From contig JAHCAM010000004.1 in assembly GCA_019634895.1 (NCBI GenBank), positions 1 to 64,000 of the forward strand: DNA of 64,000 nt, given 5' to 3'. The notes below the pieces were generated by a model. That model saw nothing but the letters and a program-made list of their open reading frames with translations, made no database searches and had not been told where the DNA came from. A program made the position numbers and the translations under genes. Position 1 is the first letter of the stretch, and the number at the start of each line of letters is the position of its first letter. Below are positions 8,439 through 18,085 of the stretch, in pieces. This DNA comes from Steroidobacteraceae bacterium (lineage in GTDB: Bacteria; Pseudomonadota; Gammaproteobacteria; Steroidobacterales; Steroidobacteraceae).

Positions 8439-8897
8439 GTGACCGATGACAAGAATCCGATCCGGCTGTTCGTGACTCACCTGTTCGCGCCGGACGAGGC
8501 GTACTTCCGCGTCTTCGAATACCTCGAGAGCCAGCCGAATTTCTTCTACCGGAACCTCGCCACCCCGGAAAAGCCGCCACGCAGCAAGGAAAAGGAGGCG
8601 ATCCGGGAGGACCTGCGCCGGCAGATGGCGGACGCCGAGGTGATCGTGCTGCTGTCGTCCCTGCACGCGCGCGACGCGGTCCTGATCGAGTACCAGGGGC
8701 TCTATGCCCAGTCCTGCGACAAGCCGCTGATCGTCATGGAGCCCTTCGGCACCACCGAGGCGGTGCCGGCCAAGCTGCGCGAGATGGCCGACGAAGTCGT
8801 GCCCTGGAACGGGCGGGAGATGGCGGACGCGATCCGCCGCCAGGCGCGTCACGAGGACACGACGCGCTGGGATACGGTCGAATTCAAGCTCGATTGA
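8439..8897 (+). CDS. Stand-alone TIR-like (ThsB / MTH538-type) domain protein
   Basis: The 152-residue protein uses a GTG start and has no signal peptide or membrane helix. It resembles the ThsB TIR-like domain: an N-terminal strand 'IRLFVTHLF', an acidic helix, 'DAEVIVLLSSLHARD', then 'LIEYQGLYAQSCDKPLIVME' (about residues 84-103) where the ThsB family has an E-E-A-GKP-type motif, and a terminal 'VPWNGREMADAIRR'. In Thoeris systems such proteins make an NAD-derived signal for ThsA; no ThsA-like effector is visible here. It may instead be a housekeeping nucleotide-binding protein. Its last 14 bases overlap the convergent gene at 8884. Confidence 0.7.
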   Translation: MTDDKNPIRLFVTHLFAPDEAYFRVFEYLESQPNFFYRNLATPEKPPRSKEKEAIREDLRRQMADAEVIVLLSSLHARDAVLIEYQGLYAQSCDKPLIVMEPFGTTEAVPAKLREMADEVVPWNGREMADAIRRQARHEDTTRWDTVEFKLD

Positions 8898-9471
8898 CGC
8901 TGATCAGCGTCGGGATGCGCACCGTGGGCGACTCCGCGGCCACCACCGGCCGTGGCGGCGCGTGTCCATTCGCTCGCGCCGGTGCCCGCGCCGACGAGCG
9001 ATGCAGGGCGTCGAGCAGCGCCACGATGCGCGCGGCGCAGGCATCGGCCTCGCCCATGGACATCTTGCGCACGGTCGCGGCAACCGCGCTTTCGCCCTTG
9101 AACGGACGCACGCTGGTCATGGCGAGCCGCAGCGACTCGAAATCCTGACGCAGATCGACGGGCAGCTCCGCGCCCGACAGCCTCTCCAGGTGACGCGACC
9201 AGGCCTCGGCCAGCCGTTGTTTCAATCCCGATGACTTGGCCAGCTCGAGCGTGGCCTTGTGCAGACTCTCCCAGGCGGCAACATTCACGGCGTCCATCAC
9301 TCCCTCTGCTGGCATTGCTTCTATAACGATGGAAAGGTCATGAGGCCTGGCCCACCGTTCGCCGTACATCGATTCGATATTCCCCGTTACATCAAATCGA
9401 TACGGCCCGAATATAGCGCGAATTCCCCGCTTGAGAAGAGCCCGGGGCCGGAGTTTCTTGCGCCCCGTCAA
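8884..9471 (-). CDS. Hypothetical protein, unknown function
   Basis: I do not recognise this 195-residue protein. It is mostly helical, with a basic N terminus, a central helical stretch (about residues 60-150) and a low-complexity Ala/Pro/Arg linker near residues 160-180. No signal peptide or metal motif is visible. The start is uncertain: the segment 9316-9471 is more AT-rich than the rest of the gene, and ATG codons at 9315 and 9297 could instead be used, the latter having GAGGGAG just upstream. A shorter start would leave room for divergent promoters with the ArsR gene. Confidence 0.55.
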   Translation of the reverse strand: MTGRKKLRPRALLKRGIRAIFGPYRFDVTGNIESMYGERWARPHDLSIVIEAMPAEGVMDAVNVAAWESLHKATLELAKSSGLKQRLAEAWSRHLERLSGAELPVDLRQDFESLRLAMTSVRPFKGESAVAATVRKMSMGEADACAARIVALLDALHRSSARAPARANGHAPPRPVVAAESPTVRIPTLISVNRA

Positions 9472-9520
9472 GCTTTTTTCGTTCTATAGTTCCAAAACAA
9501 TAGGCAGGACAGCGATCCCG

Positions 9521-9901
9521 ATGTCCGATGGCAGCGCACAGAAGCAGGTCCCGAGGTTTGCGGCGCTGGCCCAGGCCACCCGCCTGCACATCCTTGCCTG
9601 CGTGGCGGAAGCCGGCCCGAAGGGCCTGCCGGCGGGCGTCATTGCCCGCGCGGTGCGCTGTCCGGCCTCGACCTTGTCCTTTCACCTCAAGGAGTTGAGC
9701 CGGACCGGGCTGCTCGAAAGCCGGGCCCGCGGCCGGTTCATGATCTATGCGCTGAGGCGCGAGACAGTCGAGGAACTGGCGGGTTACCTCGCCGGACTGG
9801 TGGGGGAGGGATCTGCGAAGAAGCCGCGCAAGGCGGCCACGCGGAGCCAGAAGCCGGCACGCGGCGCGGATCGCCAGCAGATGTCCATGTTCGGGGATTG
9901 A
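9521..9901 (+). CDS. ArsR-family winged-helix transcriptional regulator
   Basis: About 126 residues from the ATG at 9521. The winged-helix domain spans about residues 8-85: 'QATRLHILACVAEAG' is helix 1, 'CPASTLSFHLKELSRTGLL' contains the recognition helix, and 'SRARGRFMIYAL' is the wing. The usual ArsR metal-binding Cys pair (CxC in helix 3) is absent, so it is not an obvious metal sensor. The tail (residues 90-126) is Lys/Arg rich. It converges on prpD with a 13-base gap, so it may or may not control the prp genes. Confidence 0.82.
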   Translation: MSDGSAQKQVPRFAALAQATRLHILACVAEAGPKGLPAGVIARAVRCPASTLSFHLKELSRTGLLESRARGRFMIYALRRETVEELAGYLAGLVGEGSAKKPRKAATRSQKPARGADRQQMSMFGD

Positions 9902-9914
9902 ACCCCCGGCCGGC

Positions 9915-11366
9915 TCAGTTGCGCACGAAGTGCGCGACGAACTGGTCCACCGGCAGGGCGTCGAGCCGGGCGGCGTCCGCGAACAGCGCCTCGGCCATCC
10001 GCCGCTGCCGGTCCGGGAACACGCCGTCGAGCGAGCCCTGGAACTTGCGCACCAGCACCGGGTAGCCTTCCGCGCGCCGCCGCCGATGGCCGATGGGGGC
10101 ATCGATGGCCACGCGCGCGGTGCTGCTGCCGTCCCGGAAGAACACCTGGATGGCATTGCCGATGCAGCGTTTGTCGGGCGCGTAATAGTCGCGCGTGAAA
10201 TCCGGGTTCTCGCGCACTTCCATGCAGGCCCGCAGCGCATCCACGCGCGGATCGCGGGCCACCTCGTCCTCGTAGTCCGCGGCAGTCAGCCGCCCGAAGA
10301 TCAGCGGGATCGCGACCATGTACTGGAGGCAGTGGTCGCGGTCTGCCGGATTCGCGAGCGGCCCGGTCTTGTCGATGATGCGCACTCCCGGTTCCTGCGT
10401 TTCGATGACGATGCGCTCGATCGAATCGAGCCTGCCGCGCACCTGCGGGTGCAGCTGCATGGCGCATTCGACCGCGGTCTGTGCGTGGAACTCGGCCGGG
10501 AAGCTGATCTTGAACAGCACGTTCTCCATCACGTAGCTGCCGAAGGGCTGCGTGTACCTGAACGGCTGGCCGCGGAACAGCACGTCATAGAAGCCCCACT
10601 TCGGCGCGGTCAGCGCGGACGGGTAGCCCATTTCGCCGGTCAGGGCGATCAGCGCATGGCGCACGCCGCGGCTGGTCGCATCGCCGGCGGCCCAGCTCTT
10701 GCGCGAACCGGTGTTGGGCGCATGCCGGTAGGTGCGCAGCGCGCCGCCATCGAGCCAGGCGTTGGACACCGCGTTGGTGACCTGATCGAGTGTCCCACCC
10801 AGCATCGCCGTGACCACGGCAGTGGTCGCCACGCGCACCAGGATGACGTGATCGAGGCCGACGCGGTTGTAGGCGTTCTCGAGCGCGGTCACGCCCTGGA
10901 TCTCGTGGGCCTTGATCATCGCGGTCAGCAGGTCCCGAACCTTGAGCGGCTCACGTCCGGAGGCGGTGGCGCCGCGCGACAGCCAGTCGGCGACGGCGAG
11001 GATGCCGCCCAGGTTGTCGGAGGGATGGCCCCATTCGGCGGCCAGCCAGGTGTCGTTGAAGTCGAGCCAGCGCACCATCGCGCCGATGTTGAACGCGGCC
11101 TGCACCGGATCGAGCTCGTAGCTGGTGCCCGGGACGCGGGCGCCGCCGGCCATGGTCGCGCCGGGCACCACCGGTCCGAGCAGTTTCGTACAGGCCGGGA
11201 AGGCCAGCGCCTGGAAGCCGCAGGCCAGCGTATCCATCAGGCAATAGCGCGCGGTTTCGTAGGCGACGTCGCTGTCGATGCGGGCGTCGCGGGCATAGCC
11301 CGCGATGTCGGTCAGCACGCGATCCGGGGCGGGCCGCTCGGCGGAGCGGATGTCATGGTGGCTCAT
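9915..11366 (-). CDS. prpD: 2-methylcitrate dehydratase
   Basis: This 483-residue MmgE/PrpD-family enzyme dehydrates 2-methylcitrate to 2-methyl-cis-aconitate in the methylcitrate cycle for propionyl-CoA disposal. The family N-terminal segment '[20 protein letters not shown]' and the later '[18 protein letters not shown]' are characteristic and distinguish it from the Fe-S-containing AcnD route. Length matches PrpD (about 483 in E. coli). It is the last gene of prpB-prpC-prpD, 15 bases after prpC, and no prpF or acnD is present, consistent with the PrpD-type pathway. Confidence 0.94.
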   Translation of the reverse strand: MSHHDIRSAERPAPDRVLTDIAGYARDARIDSDVAYETARYCLMDTLACGFQALAFPACTKLLGPVVPGATMAGGARVPGTSYELDPVQAAFNIGAMVRWLDFNDTWLAAEWGHPSDNLGGILAVADWLSRGATASGREPLKVRDLLTAMIKAHEIQGVTALENAYNRVGLDHVILVRVATTAVVTAMLGGTLDQVTNAVSNAWLDGGALRTYRHAPNTGSRKSWAAGDATSRGVRHALIALTGEMGYPSALTAPKWGFYDVLFRGQPFRYTQPFGSYVMENVLFKISFPAEFHAQTAVECAMQLHPQVRGRLDSIERIVIETQEPGVRIIDKTGPLANPADRDHCLQYMVAIPLIFGRLTAADYEDEVARDPRVDALRACMEVRENPDFTRDYYAPDKRCIGNAIQVFFRDGSSTARVAIDAPIGHRRRRAEGYPVLVRKFQGSLDGVFPDRQRRMAEALFADAARLDALPVDQFVAHFVRN

Positions 11367-11381
11367 GGCAGGCTCGGGTCC

Positions 11382-12542
11382 TCAGCGTTGGCCGGCCGGC
11401 GGGACCTTGCGCGGTCCCGGGCCGGTGTAGTTCGCGCTCGGGCGGATGATCTTGCCGTCCTCGCGCTGCTCGATCACGTGCGCGCCCCAGCCGGTGGTGC
11501 GCGAGATCACGAACAGCGGCGTGAACATCGCGGTCGGCACGCCCATCTGGTGGTAGGAGACCGCGCTGTACCAGTCGAGGTTCGCGAACATGTTCTTGGT
11601 CTCCCGCATCACCGCCTCGATGCGCTCGGCGACGCGGAACATGCCGAGGTCGCCGGACTCCTCGGCGAGTCCGAGCGCCACCCGCTTGATCACCTCGTTG
11701 CGCGGGTCGGCGACGGTGTACACCGGGTGGCCGAATCCGATGATGACCTCGCGCGACGCGACCCGGCGGCGGATGTCGGCTTCCGCCTCGTCGGGATTGC
11801 GGTAGCGCCGCTGGATCTCGAAGGCGACCTCGTTGGCCCCGCCATGCTTGGGCCCGCGCAGCGCGCCGATCGCGCCGGCGATGCAGGAGTGCATGTCGGA
11901 GGCGGTGCCGGCGATCACGCGCGCGGTGAAGGTGGAGGCGTTGAACTCGTGCTCGGCGTAGAGGATCAGCGAGGTGTGCATGGCGCGCACCCAGGAACGG
12001 GGCGGCTCGCGTCCGTGCAGCAGGTGCAGGAAGTGCCCGCCGATCGAGTCGTCGCGGGTCTCGACCTCGATGCGCCGGCCGCCGTTCGCGTAGTGGTGCC
12101 AGTAGCAGAGCATCGAGCCCAGCGAGGCGATCAGCCGGTCGATGATGGCGCGCGCGCCGGCGGGATCGTGGCCCGGGTCCTCCGGCGCCTCGCAGCCGGC
12201 CACCGACACCGCCGTGCGCAGCACGTCCATCGGGTGTGCCGTCGCGGGCAGCAGTTCCAGTGCGGCGCGCATCCGCGGCGTCAGGCCGCGCAGCCCGGCG
12301 AGCCGCGACTTGTAGGCAGCAAGCTCGGCCGGGCCCGGCAGCCTGCCGTGCACCAGCAGGTAGGCGATCTCCTCGAATTCGCAGGTCTCGGCGATGTCGA
12401 GGATGTCGTAGCCGCGATAGTGCAGGTCGTTGCCGCTGGTGCCGACCGTGCAGAGTGCCGTGTTGCCCGCCGCAATGCCGGACAGGGCGACCGATTTCTT
12501 GGGCCGGAATCCGGCGGCTTCCCCGGGCGTTGCCATCCTCAT
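11382..12542 (-). CDS. prpC: 2-methylcitrate synthase
   Basis: The 386-residue protein is a citrate-synthase fold enzyme. '[13 protein letters not shown]' near residues 35-50, '[16 protein letters not shown]' with a catalytic-site His, and '[15 protein letters not shown]' with the second active-site His are all visible. It condenses propionyl-CoA with oxaloacetate. The short length (no N-terminal extension as in hexameric citrate synthase) and placement between prpB and prpD support PrpC. Its start codon overlaps the prpB stop by four bases (ATGA), so the two are likely translated together. Confidence 0.94.
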   Translation of the reverse strand: MRMATPGEAAGFRPKKSVALSGIAAGNTALCTVGTSGNDLHYRGYDILDIAETCEFEEIAYLLVHGRLPGPAELAAYKSRLAGLRGLTPRMRAALELLPATAHPMDVLRTAVSVAGCEAPEDPGHDPAGARAIIDRLIASLGSMLCYWHHYANGGRRIEVETRDDSIGGHFLHLLHGREPPRSWVRAMHTSLILYAEHEFNASTFTARVIAGTASDMHSCIAGAIGALRGPKHGGANEVAFEIQRRYRNPDEAEADIRRRVASREVIIGFGHPVYTVADPRNEVIKRVALGLAEESGDLGMFRVAERIEAVMRETKNMFANLDWYSAVSYHQMGVPTAMFTPLFVISRTTGWGAHVIEQREDGKIIRPSANYTGPGPRKVPPAGQR

Positions 12543-13426
12543 CGCTCCCCGTTGCGGCTGAACAGCTCGTCGAGTTTCTGCTCGTAGGCCTGGTAGCCGA
12601 GCACCTCGTACAATTCCGCGCGGGTCTGCATGCGGTCGACGACCGCGCGCTGTCCGCCATCGCGGCGGATGGCGCCGTAGACCGTGAGCGCCGCCTGGCT
12701 CATGGCGCGGAAGGCGGACAGCGGATAGAGCACCAGCCGGACGCCGGCCCCGCCGAGTTCGGCGGTCGTGAACAGGGGCGTGCGGCCGAACTCGGTGATG
12801 TTCGCGAGCACCGGCACCGGCAGTGCGCGGGTGAATTGCCGGTACTCGTCGAGCGTGGTCAACGCCTCGGCGAACACCATGTCCGCGCCGGCCTCGACAT
12901 AGGCCGCGGCACGCTCGATCGCGGCCTGCTGCCCCTCGACGGCGTGGGCGTCGGTGCGGGCCATGACCACGAATCCGGCGTCGCTGCGGGCGTCCACCGC
13001 CGCGCGGATGCGGTCGGCCATCTCCCCGGCGCCGACCAGCGCCTTGCCGGGCCGATGGCCGCAGCGCTTGGCCTGGACCTGGTCCTCGAGGTGCATGCCG
13101 GCCGCGCCCGCGCGGATCAGTTCGCGCGTGGTCCGCGCGATCGAGAAGGCTGCGCCCCAGCCGGTATCGGCATCCACCAGCAGCGGCAGGTCACAGGCGC
13201 CAGAAATGCGGCGCACGTCCTCGCAGACCTCGGGCAGGCTGGTGATGCCGAGGTCCGGCAGTCCGAACGAGGCGTTGGCCACGCCGGCCCCCGACAGGTA
13301 GATGGCGCGGAACCCGGTCCGGGACGCGAGCAGTGCACTGTAGGCATTGATGGTGCCGACAACCTGCAGCGGGCGCTCGGACTCGACGGCCGCGCGCAAC
13401 CGCAGGCCGGGGGATGCAGGATTCAT
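12539..13426 (-). CDS. prpB: 2-methylisocitrate lyase
   Basis: About 295 residues from the ATG at 13426; an in-frame extension to 13507 has no better start. It belongs to the isocitrate lyase/PEP mutase family: '[18 protein letters not shown]' matches the PrpB N-terminal region, 'LVDADTGWG' binds metal, and 'KRCGHRPGK' is the catalytic-loop signature of this branch. It cleaves 2-methylisocitrate into pyruvate and succinate. First gene of the prp operon, divergent from the TonB receptor with 147 bases between the start codons. Confidence 0.93.
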   Translation of the reverse strand: MNPASPGLRLRAAVESERPLQVVGTINAYSALLASRTGFRAIYLSGAGVANASFGLPDLGITSLPEVCEDVRRISGACDLPLLVDADTGWGAAFSIARTTRELIRAGAAGMHLEDQVQAKRCGHRPGKALVGAGEMADRIRAAVDARSDAGFVVMARTDAHAVEGQQAAIERAAAYVEAGADMVFAEALTTLDEYRQFTRALPVPVLANITEFGRTPLFTTAELGGAGVRLVLYPLSAFRAMSQAALTVYGAIRRDGGQRAVVDRMQTRAELYEVLGYQAYEQKLDELFSRNGER

Positions 13427-13502
13427 ACAAACATGATACCGCCGGATGCCCATGATCCGGCTGTATTTTGCGCCGTCCGTGGCAGGTGATACGCTTGCGC
13501 AC

Positions 13503-13534
13503 AACAAACGTGAGGGGGGCCTCGCCCGTTTGTT
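13503..13534. promoter_or_regulatory. Dyad in the prpB / TonB-receptor intergenic region
   Basis: AACAAACG (13503-13510) and its exact complement CGTTTGTT (13527-13534) flank an inner GAGG...CCTC pair, giving a 32-base element. It lies about 77 bases upstream of the prpB start and 39 bases upstream of the receptor ATG at 13574, which has its own AAGGAG site. It could be an operator between the divergent transcripts or a 5' leader hairpin of the receptor mRNA. No known consensus is recognised. Confidence 0.45.
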
Positions 13535-13573
13535 TCCGGAACCCTAGAAGGCTCCCACGAAAAGGAGTCCGCA

Positions 13574-16000
13574 ATGACTGACCATCGCAACTGCCGCCGC
13601 GCGATCGCGACCGGAGTACTGCTGGCCCTGGCCGGCGGCGCCGCGTCCGCGCAGGATTCGACCAGCCTCGGCGAAATCATCGTGACGGCGCAGAAGCGCG
13701 CCGAATCGCTGCAGGACGTGCCGCTGGCGGTGAGCGCCGTCTCGGGTGCCAAGATCGCCGAGGCCGGCATCATGAAGATCGAGGACCTCAAGAACTACGT
13801 GCCGACGCTGTTCATGACCGAGACCGCGATCGGCAACAACATCTCGATCCGCGGCATCTTCTCGGGCGTCAACCCGGGCTTCGAGCAGTCGGTGGGTACC
13901 TACGTGGACGGCGTCTACCGCGGCCGTCCGCAGCAGACCCGCGCGCCGTTCCTGGACCTCGAACGGGTCGAGGTGCTGCGCGGGCCGCAGTCGATCCTGT
14001 TCGGCAAGAACAGCGTCGGCGGCGCGCTCAACATCACCACCGCGCGCCCGACCGAGGAATTCGAGGCGATGGTGTCGGCGCTGTACGAGCCCGAGTACGA
14101 CGAGCAGGAGTTCACGGCCTCGATCTCCGGGCCGTTCACCGACCGCTTCCGCGGCCGGCTGGCGGCGCGCTATCGCGAGGTCGACGGGCACCTGCGCAAC
14201 GCGACGCTCGGCACCGACGATCCCAGCCGCGAGGAGACGACCGCGCGGGCCTGGCTGGAATGGGACGTCTCCGACCGCGTCACCGCCTCGTTCAAGGCCG
14301 AGATCGGCGAGTTCGACGTCGTCGGCAGGCAGATCGAGATCGCGCAGGAGATCCCGGCCGCGGCCGGACCCTTCGCGGGCCTGACGTACGGGCAGATCCT
14401 GGCCGCGCTCGGCCAGCACCCGAGCGTGCTGAACAACACGCCGGACTTCATCCGCTCGTCGAACGGCGACTTCAGCAACAACGACACCGAGGAGTACGTG
14501 CTGCAGGTCGACTGGCAGCTCGGCGAGAACACGCTGACCTCCGTCACCGCGTACTCCAAGTACGAGTTCGACGAGCTGTGCGACTGCGACTTCACCGGCG
14601 GCAACGTGTTCCTGGTGGCGATGGCCGAGGAGTTCGACCAGACCAGCCAGGAGATCCGCCTGACCTCGCCGACCGGCGGCAAGCTCGAGTACATCCTGGG
14701 CGCCTACTACGAGACATCCGACCTGACGTTCCGCGACACGATCCTGGCCCCGTCCAACAGCGTGCTGGTGCCGCTGCTGAACGCCAACCCGGCCTTCAAC
14801 GGCACGCCGCTGCAGGGCATCGCCGGAACGATGGTCGCCAATACCGGCACGCCGCGCGTATTCAACCAGGACGCCAAGAGTTACTCCGCGTTCGCGCAGT
14901 TCAGCTGGAACATGAACGATGAATTCCGTTCGACGCTCGGCATGCGCTACACGAAGGAGGAGAAGGACGCCTCCCGCAGGCTGATCATCACCGACATCAA
15001 CGGCAATCCGCTGGCGCCGCCGCAGTCGCTGCTGGCCCCGGCGGTGTACCGCAGCGTGTTCAACGTGCGCCCGCACGACCTGTCCGGCAGCCGCAAGGAG
15101 GACCAGTTCCTGCCGTCGCTGACCTTCGAGTGGTCGCCCGACGACAACACCATGCTGTACCTGGGCTGGAGCAAGGGCGCCAAGTCGGGCGGCTACGACG
15201 CGCGCTCCAACAACCCGACCGCGCCGCCGGCGGTGGTGTGCACGAACCCGCCGACCAACACGGTGCCGGCCGGATGCACGCCCGCCTCGGGCATCGGCAC
15301 CTTCGAGTTCGACAACGAGCGCGCCACCAACGTCGAGCTCGGCGCCAAGATCCGCATCGGCGGCTCGTTCGAGCTGAATGCGGCGCTCTACAGGACCGAC
15401 TTCGAGGACCTGCAGGTCAGCACCTTCGACGGCGTGCTCGGGTTCAACGTCAGGAACGCCGGCGAGGCGGAGATCAAGGGCCTCGAAATCGACATGCGCT
15501 GGCAGGCCACCGACCACCTGCTGTTCAGCAGCAGCCTGGCGTACACGGACTTCGAGTTCCTCGACTACATCGGCCAGTGCGCCTTCGGCCAGCCGTCCGA
15601 CGCCGGCGACGGCCTCAACTGCAACTACAAGGGCAAGACCAACGAGTTCGTCGCGCCCTGGGTGATCACGCTGGGCAGCCAGTACCGGCGGCCGATCGGG
15701 TCGAACCTGGCGTTCCACCTGGGTGCCGACGTGTACTACACGGACCAGTACTTCGTGGCGCCGACGCTGGATGCGAGGCAGATGCAGGAGTCGTACTACA
15801 AGGTCAACGGCCGGGTCGGCCTGGGCTCCCAGAGCGGCTCCTGGGACGTCTCGCTGATCGGCAAGAACCTTACCGACGAGCAGATCCTGCCCTACGGCAA
15901 CGACACCCCGCTCGCCGGGCGCACCTTCGGTGCGTTCAGCGCCTGGCGCTTCGTCGAGCCCGGGCGTTCCGTCGCGATCCAGGGCACGGTCAGGTTCTGA
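13574..16000 (+). CDS. TonB-dependent outer membrane receptor
   Basis: The 808-residue protein has a cleavable signal peptide ending near 'GGAASAQ' (residue 27), then a TonB box-like 'GEIIVTAQKR', a plug domain with 'VSIRGI'-like 'ISIRGIFSG' and 'RVEVLRGPQSILFGKN', and a 22-strand-type barrel ending in a terminal phenylalanine. It imports a substrate across the outer membrane using TonB-ExbBD energy. The type (IVVTAQKR...) is the kind expanded in heterotroph families with many receptors; the ligand is not predictable. An AAGGAG site sits six bases before the ATG, and a strong terminator follows, so it is transcribed apart from the FAH gene. Confidence 0.93.
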   Translation: MTDHRNCRRAIATGVLLALAGGAASAQDSTSLGEIIVTAQKRAESLQDVPLAVSAVSGAKIAEAGIMKIEDLKNYVPTLFMTETAIGNNISIRGIFSGVNPGFEQSVGTYVDGVYRGRPQQTRAPFLDLERVEVLRGPQSILFGKNSVGGALNITTARPTEEFEAMVSALYEPEYDEQEFTASISGPFTDRFRGRLAARYREVDGHLRNATLGTDDPSREETTARAWLEWDVSDRVTASFKAEIGEFDVVGRQIEIAQEIPAAAGPFAGLTYGQILAALGQHPSVLNNTPDFIRSSNGDFSNNDTEEYVLQVDWQLGENTLTSVTAYSKYEFDELCDCDFTGGNVFLVAMAEEFDQTSQEIRLTSPTGGKLEYILGAYYETSDLTFRDTILAPSNSVLVPLLNANPAFNGTPLQGIAGTMVANTGTPRVFNQDAKSYSAFAQFSWNMNDEFRSTLGMRYTKEEKDASRRLIITDINGNPLAPPQSLLAPAVYRSVFNVRPHDLSGSRKEDQFLPSLTFEWSPDDNTMLYLGWSKGAKSGGYDARSNNPTAPPAVVCTNPPTNTVPAGCTPASGIGTFEFDNERATNVELGAKIRIGGSFELNAALYRTDFEDLQVSTFDGVLGFNVRNAGEAEIKGLEIDMRWQATDHLLFSSSLAYTDFEFLDYIGQCAFGQPSDAGDGLNCNYKGKTNEFVAPWVITLGSQYRRPIGSNLAFHLGADVYYTDQYFVAPTLDARQMQESYYKVNGRVGLGSQSGSWDVSLIGKNLTDEQILPYGNDTPLAGRTFGAFSAWRFVEPGRSVAIQGTVRF

Positions 16001-16014
16001 ACGCGGCATGACAG

Positions 16015-16053
16015 GGCCCCGGCCCGGTTCACGGGCCGGGGCCTTTCCTTTTC
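16015..16053 (+). terminator. Rho-independent terminator after the TonB receptor
   Basis: GGCCCCGGCCCG (16015-16026) pairs perfectly with CGGGCCGGGGCC (16032-16043) across a five-base loop and is followed by TTTCCTTTT. It lies 15 bases after the receptor stop and ends 23 bases before the next start codon. Confidence 0.88.
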
Positions 16054-16075
16054 CCGCAACCTCGAGGCGGAGTTG

Positions 16076-17059
16076 ATGCAACTGGTGACGTACAGGCCGG
16101 CATCCGCAGGACCGCCGAAGCTGGGCGCGCAGCTGGCCGACGGCGCCGTGCTCGACCTGGCGGCGGCCGCGGGCGGCGCGAGCGCGTTCGAATCGATGCT
16201 GGCGCTGATCGAGGCGGGGCCGGAGGCGTGGGAAGAGGCGAGGGGGCTGGTCAGGAATCCCCGCGGAAGCGCCGTGCATGGTGCGGGGACATATGCGCTG
16301 CTTGCGCCGATGCAGAGTCCTCCGCAGATCCGCGACTTCATGTGCTTCGAGAAGCACGTGATCCAGGCATTCGGCGCGGCCTTCCGCATGCGCGCCACGC
16401 GCGCCGCGACGCCGGAGGAGAGGGCGGCGCTGCTCGCGCAGGCCGACGGCTACCGCCCGCCACCGGTATGGTACGAGCGGCCGCTGTACTACAAGGCGAA
16501 CCGCTTCTCGATCAGCGGTCCGGGCGACACCATCCGCTGGCCCGCCTACAGCCGGCTGATGGACTACGAGTGCGAACTGGCCTGCGTGATCGGGCGCCCG
16601 GGCGCCGACATTCCGAGCGCGCGCGCGCGGGAGCACGTCTTCGGCTGGACGATCTTCAACGACTTCAGCGCGCGCGACGCCCAGGGCGCGGAGATGGCCG
16701 GCGGCCTCGGCCCGGCCAAGGGCAAGGACTTCGACGGCGCCAATGCCTTCGGTCCCTGCATCGTCACGGCCGACGAGATTCCGGATCCCTATGGCCTGGA
16801 GATGATCGTGCGCGTGAACGGGGAGGAGCGCTCGCGCGGCAGCTCGCGCGACATGCACTGGAAGTTCGGGGACCTGATCGCCTACGTCAGCCAGGGCGAG
16901 ACCCTGCATGCCGGCGAAATACTCGGCAGCGGCACGGTCGGCGACGGCTGCGGCCTTGAGCAGCTGCGGTTCCTGGAGGACGGGGACCTGGTCGAGGTCG
17001 AGATCCCGCCGATCGGCGTGCTCGCCAACCGCGTCGTGCGCGGCGGGAAGCCCGCCTGA
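16076..17059 (+). CDS. Fumarylacetoacetate hydrolase (FAH) family protein
   Basis: About 327 residues from the ATG at 16076 (a TTG directly before it is also in frame; GAGG lies eight bases upstream). The C-terminal FAH domain shows 'YECELACVIGRPG' with the metal-binding glutamates, 'GWTIFNDFSARDAQ', and 'GKDFDGANAFGPCIVT'. Such enzymes hydrolyse C-C bonds of acylpyruvates or act as isomerases in aromatic catabolism. Its stop overlaps the next gene's ATG (TGATG), so it forms a two-gene unit with the MBL hydrolase. The precise substrate cannot be named. Confidence 0.88.
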   Translation: MQLVTYRPASAGPPKLGAQLADGAVLDLAAAAGGASAFESMLALIEAGPEAWEEARGLVRNPRGSAVHGAGTYALLAPMQSPPQIRDFMCFEKHVIQAFGAAFRMRATRAATPEERAALLAQADGYRPPPVWYERPLYYKANRFSISGPGDTIRWPAYSRLMDYECELACVIGRPGADIPSARAREHVFGWTIFNDFSARDAQGAEMAGGLGPAKGKDFDGANAFGPCIVTADEIPDPYGLEMIVRVNGEERSRGSSRDMHWKFGDLIAYVSQGETLHAGEILGSGTVGDGCGLEQLRFLEDGDLVEVEIPPIGVLANRVVRGGKPA

Positions 17060-18024
17060 TGGGCGCCCGGCCGTTCCGCTGCGGCCTCGAGGAACTCGGC
17101 AACGGCCTGTACGCCTGGATGCAGCCCGACGGCGGCTGGGGCTGGTCGAATGCGGGCTTCATCCGCGACGGCGACGATTCGCTGCTGGTGGACACGCTGT
17201 TCGACGAGCCACTGACGGCCGCCATGCTGCAGGCGCTCGAGGACGCGACGGGGATCGCGCCTGGACGCATCCGCCAGCTCGTCAACACGCACGCCAACGG
17301 CGACCACACCCACGGCAATGCGCTGGTCGCGAATGCGGTGGTCATCGCCTCGGCGGCCGCCGCGCGCGAAATGGCCGAACTGCCTCCGGCCATGGTCGCC
17401 CAGGTGAAGGCGGCCGGCGCGGCGGGCGCGCTCGGGGAGGCGGGGACTTACTTCGCGGAGATCTTCGGGCCCTTCGATTTCGCCAGCGCCCGCGGCCGCG
17501 CGCCGACACGCACCTTCGAGAAGCGCCTCGACCTGGCGGTCGGCGGCAAGGCGGTCGAGTTGCACATGCTGGGCCCGGCGCACACGGCCGGGGACGTGCT
17601 GGTGTGGGTGCCCGGCGAGCGTGCCGTCTTCACCGGCGACCTGCTGTTCGCGGACATCACGCCCATCATGTGGGCGGGACCGGTCGGCAACTGGCTGGCG
17701 GCCTGCGACCGCATCCTGGCGCTGGACGCCGAGCACATCGTGCCGGGCCATGGGCCGATGACGGATCCCGCCGGCGTGCGCCGCCTGCAGGAGTACCTGC
17801 GCTGGGTGGATCACGAGGCCAGGCGGCGCTTCGATGACGGCATGCCGATGGAGCAGGCGGTCTTCGACATCGCGCTCGGCGAGTACCGGAACTGGCTGGA
17901 CGCCGAGCGGCTGGCGGTGAATGTGGCGAGCCTCTATCGCGAGTACGCCGGCGACATGGCCGCTGCGGACGTCGTTGCCATGTTCGGGCTGATGGCGCGG
18001 CTCCGGCGCGCGCTGCGCGGATGA
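17059..18024 (+). CDS. MBL-fold metallo-hydrolase
   Basis: The 321-residue protein has no signal peptide. It carries the metallo-beta-lactamase signature in the form 'NTHANGDHTHGN' (about residues 74-85), in which the first His of the usual HxHxDH is replaced by the 'NGDHTHG' variant, then 'GPAHTAGD', 'FTGDLLFAD' and 'VPGHGPMTD'. The metal ligands are therefore mostly present but atypical. The related region at 63413-64000 is a separate MBL protein. Coupling to the FAH gene suggests work on the same degradation pathway, perhaps thioester or lactone hydrolysis. Confidence 0.85.
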   Translation: MGARPFRCGLEELGNGLYAWMQPDGGWGWSNAGFIRDGDDSLLVDTLFDEPLTAAMLQALEDATGIAPGRIRQLVNTHANGDHTHGNALVANAVVIASAAAAREMAELPPAMVAQVKAAGAAGALGEAGTYFAEIFGPFDFASARGRAPTRTFEKRLDLAVGGKAVELHMLGPAHTAGDVLVWVPGERAVFTGDLLFADITPIMWAGPVGNWLAACDRILALDAEHIVPGHGPMTDPAGVRRLQEYLRWVDHEARRRFDDGMPMEQAVFDIALGEYRNWLDAERLAVNVASLYREYAGDMAAADVVAMFGLMARLRRALRG

Positions 18025-18085
18025 AGATCCTCCGCCGCACGTTGCCGCTCGCGCTGTGGCGATGCAAACGGACTAAGATGCGCGC

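Noticed and set aside
8439..9471. A Thoeris defence system
   Set aside because: No ThsA-like SIR2, SLOG or macro-domain effector is present, so only the TIR-like protein can be claimed.
9930..12587. Long plus-strand frame opposite prpD and prpC
   Set aside because: It is low-complexity Arg/Ala/Gly sequence with no motif, while the opposite strand encodes full PrpD and PrpC.
16015..16053. Riboswitch upstream of the FAH gene
   Set aside because: The structure is a simple GC-rich hairpin plus T-run, which fits a terminator.
13544..16909. Open minus-strand frame of more than 1,100 codons
   Set aside because: It runs antisense through the TonB receptor and FAH genes, has no recognisable domains, and reflects high GC codon bias.
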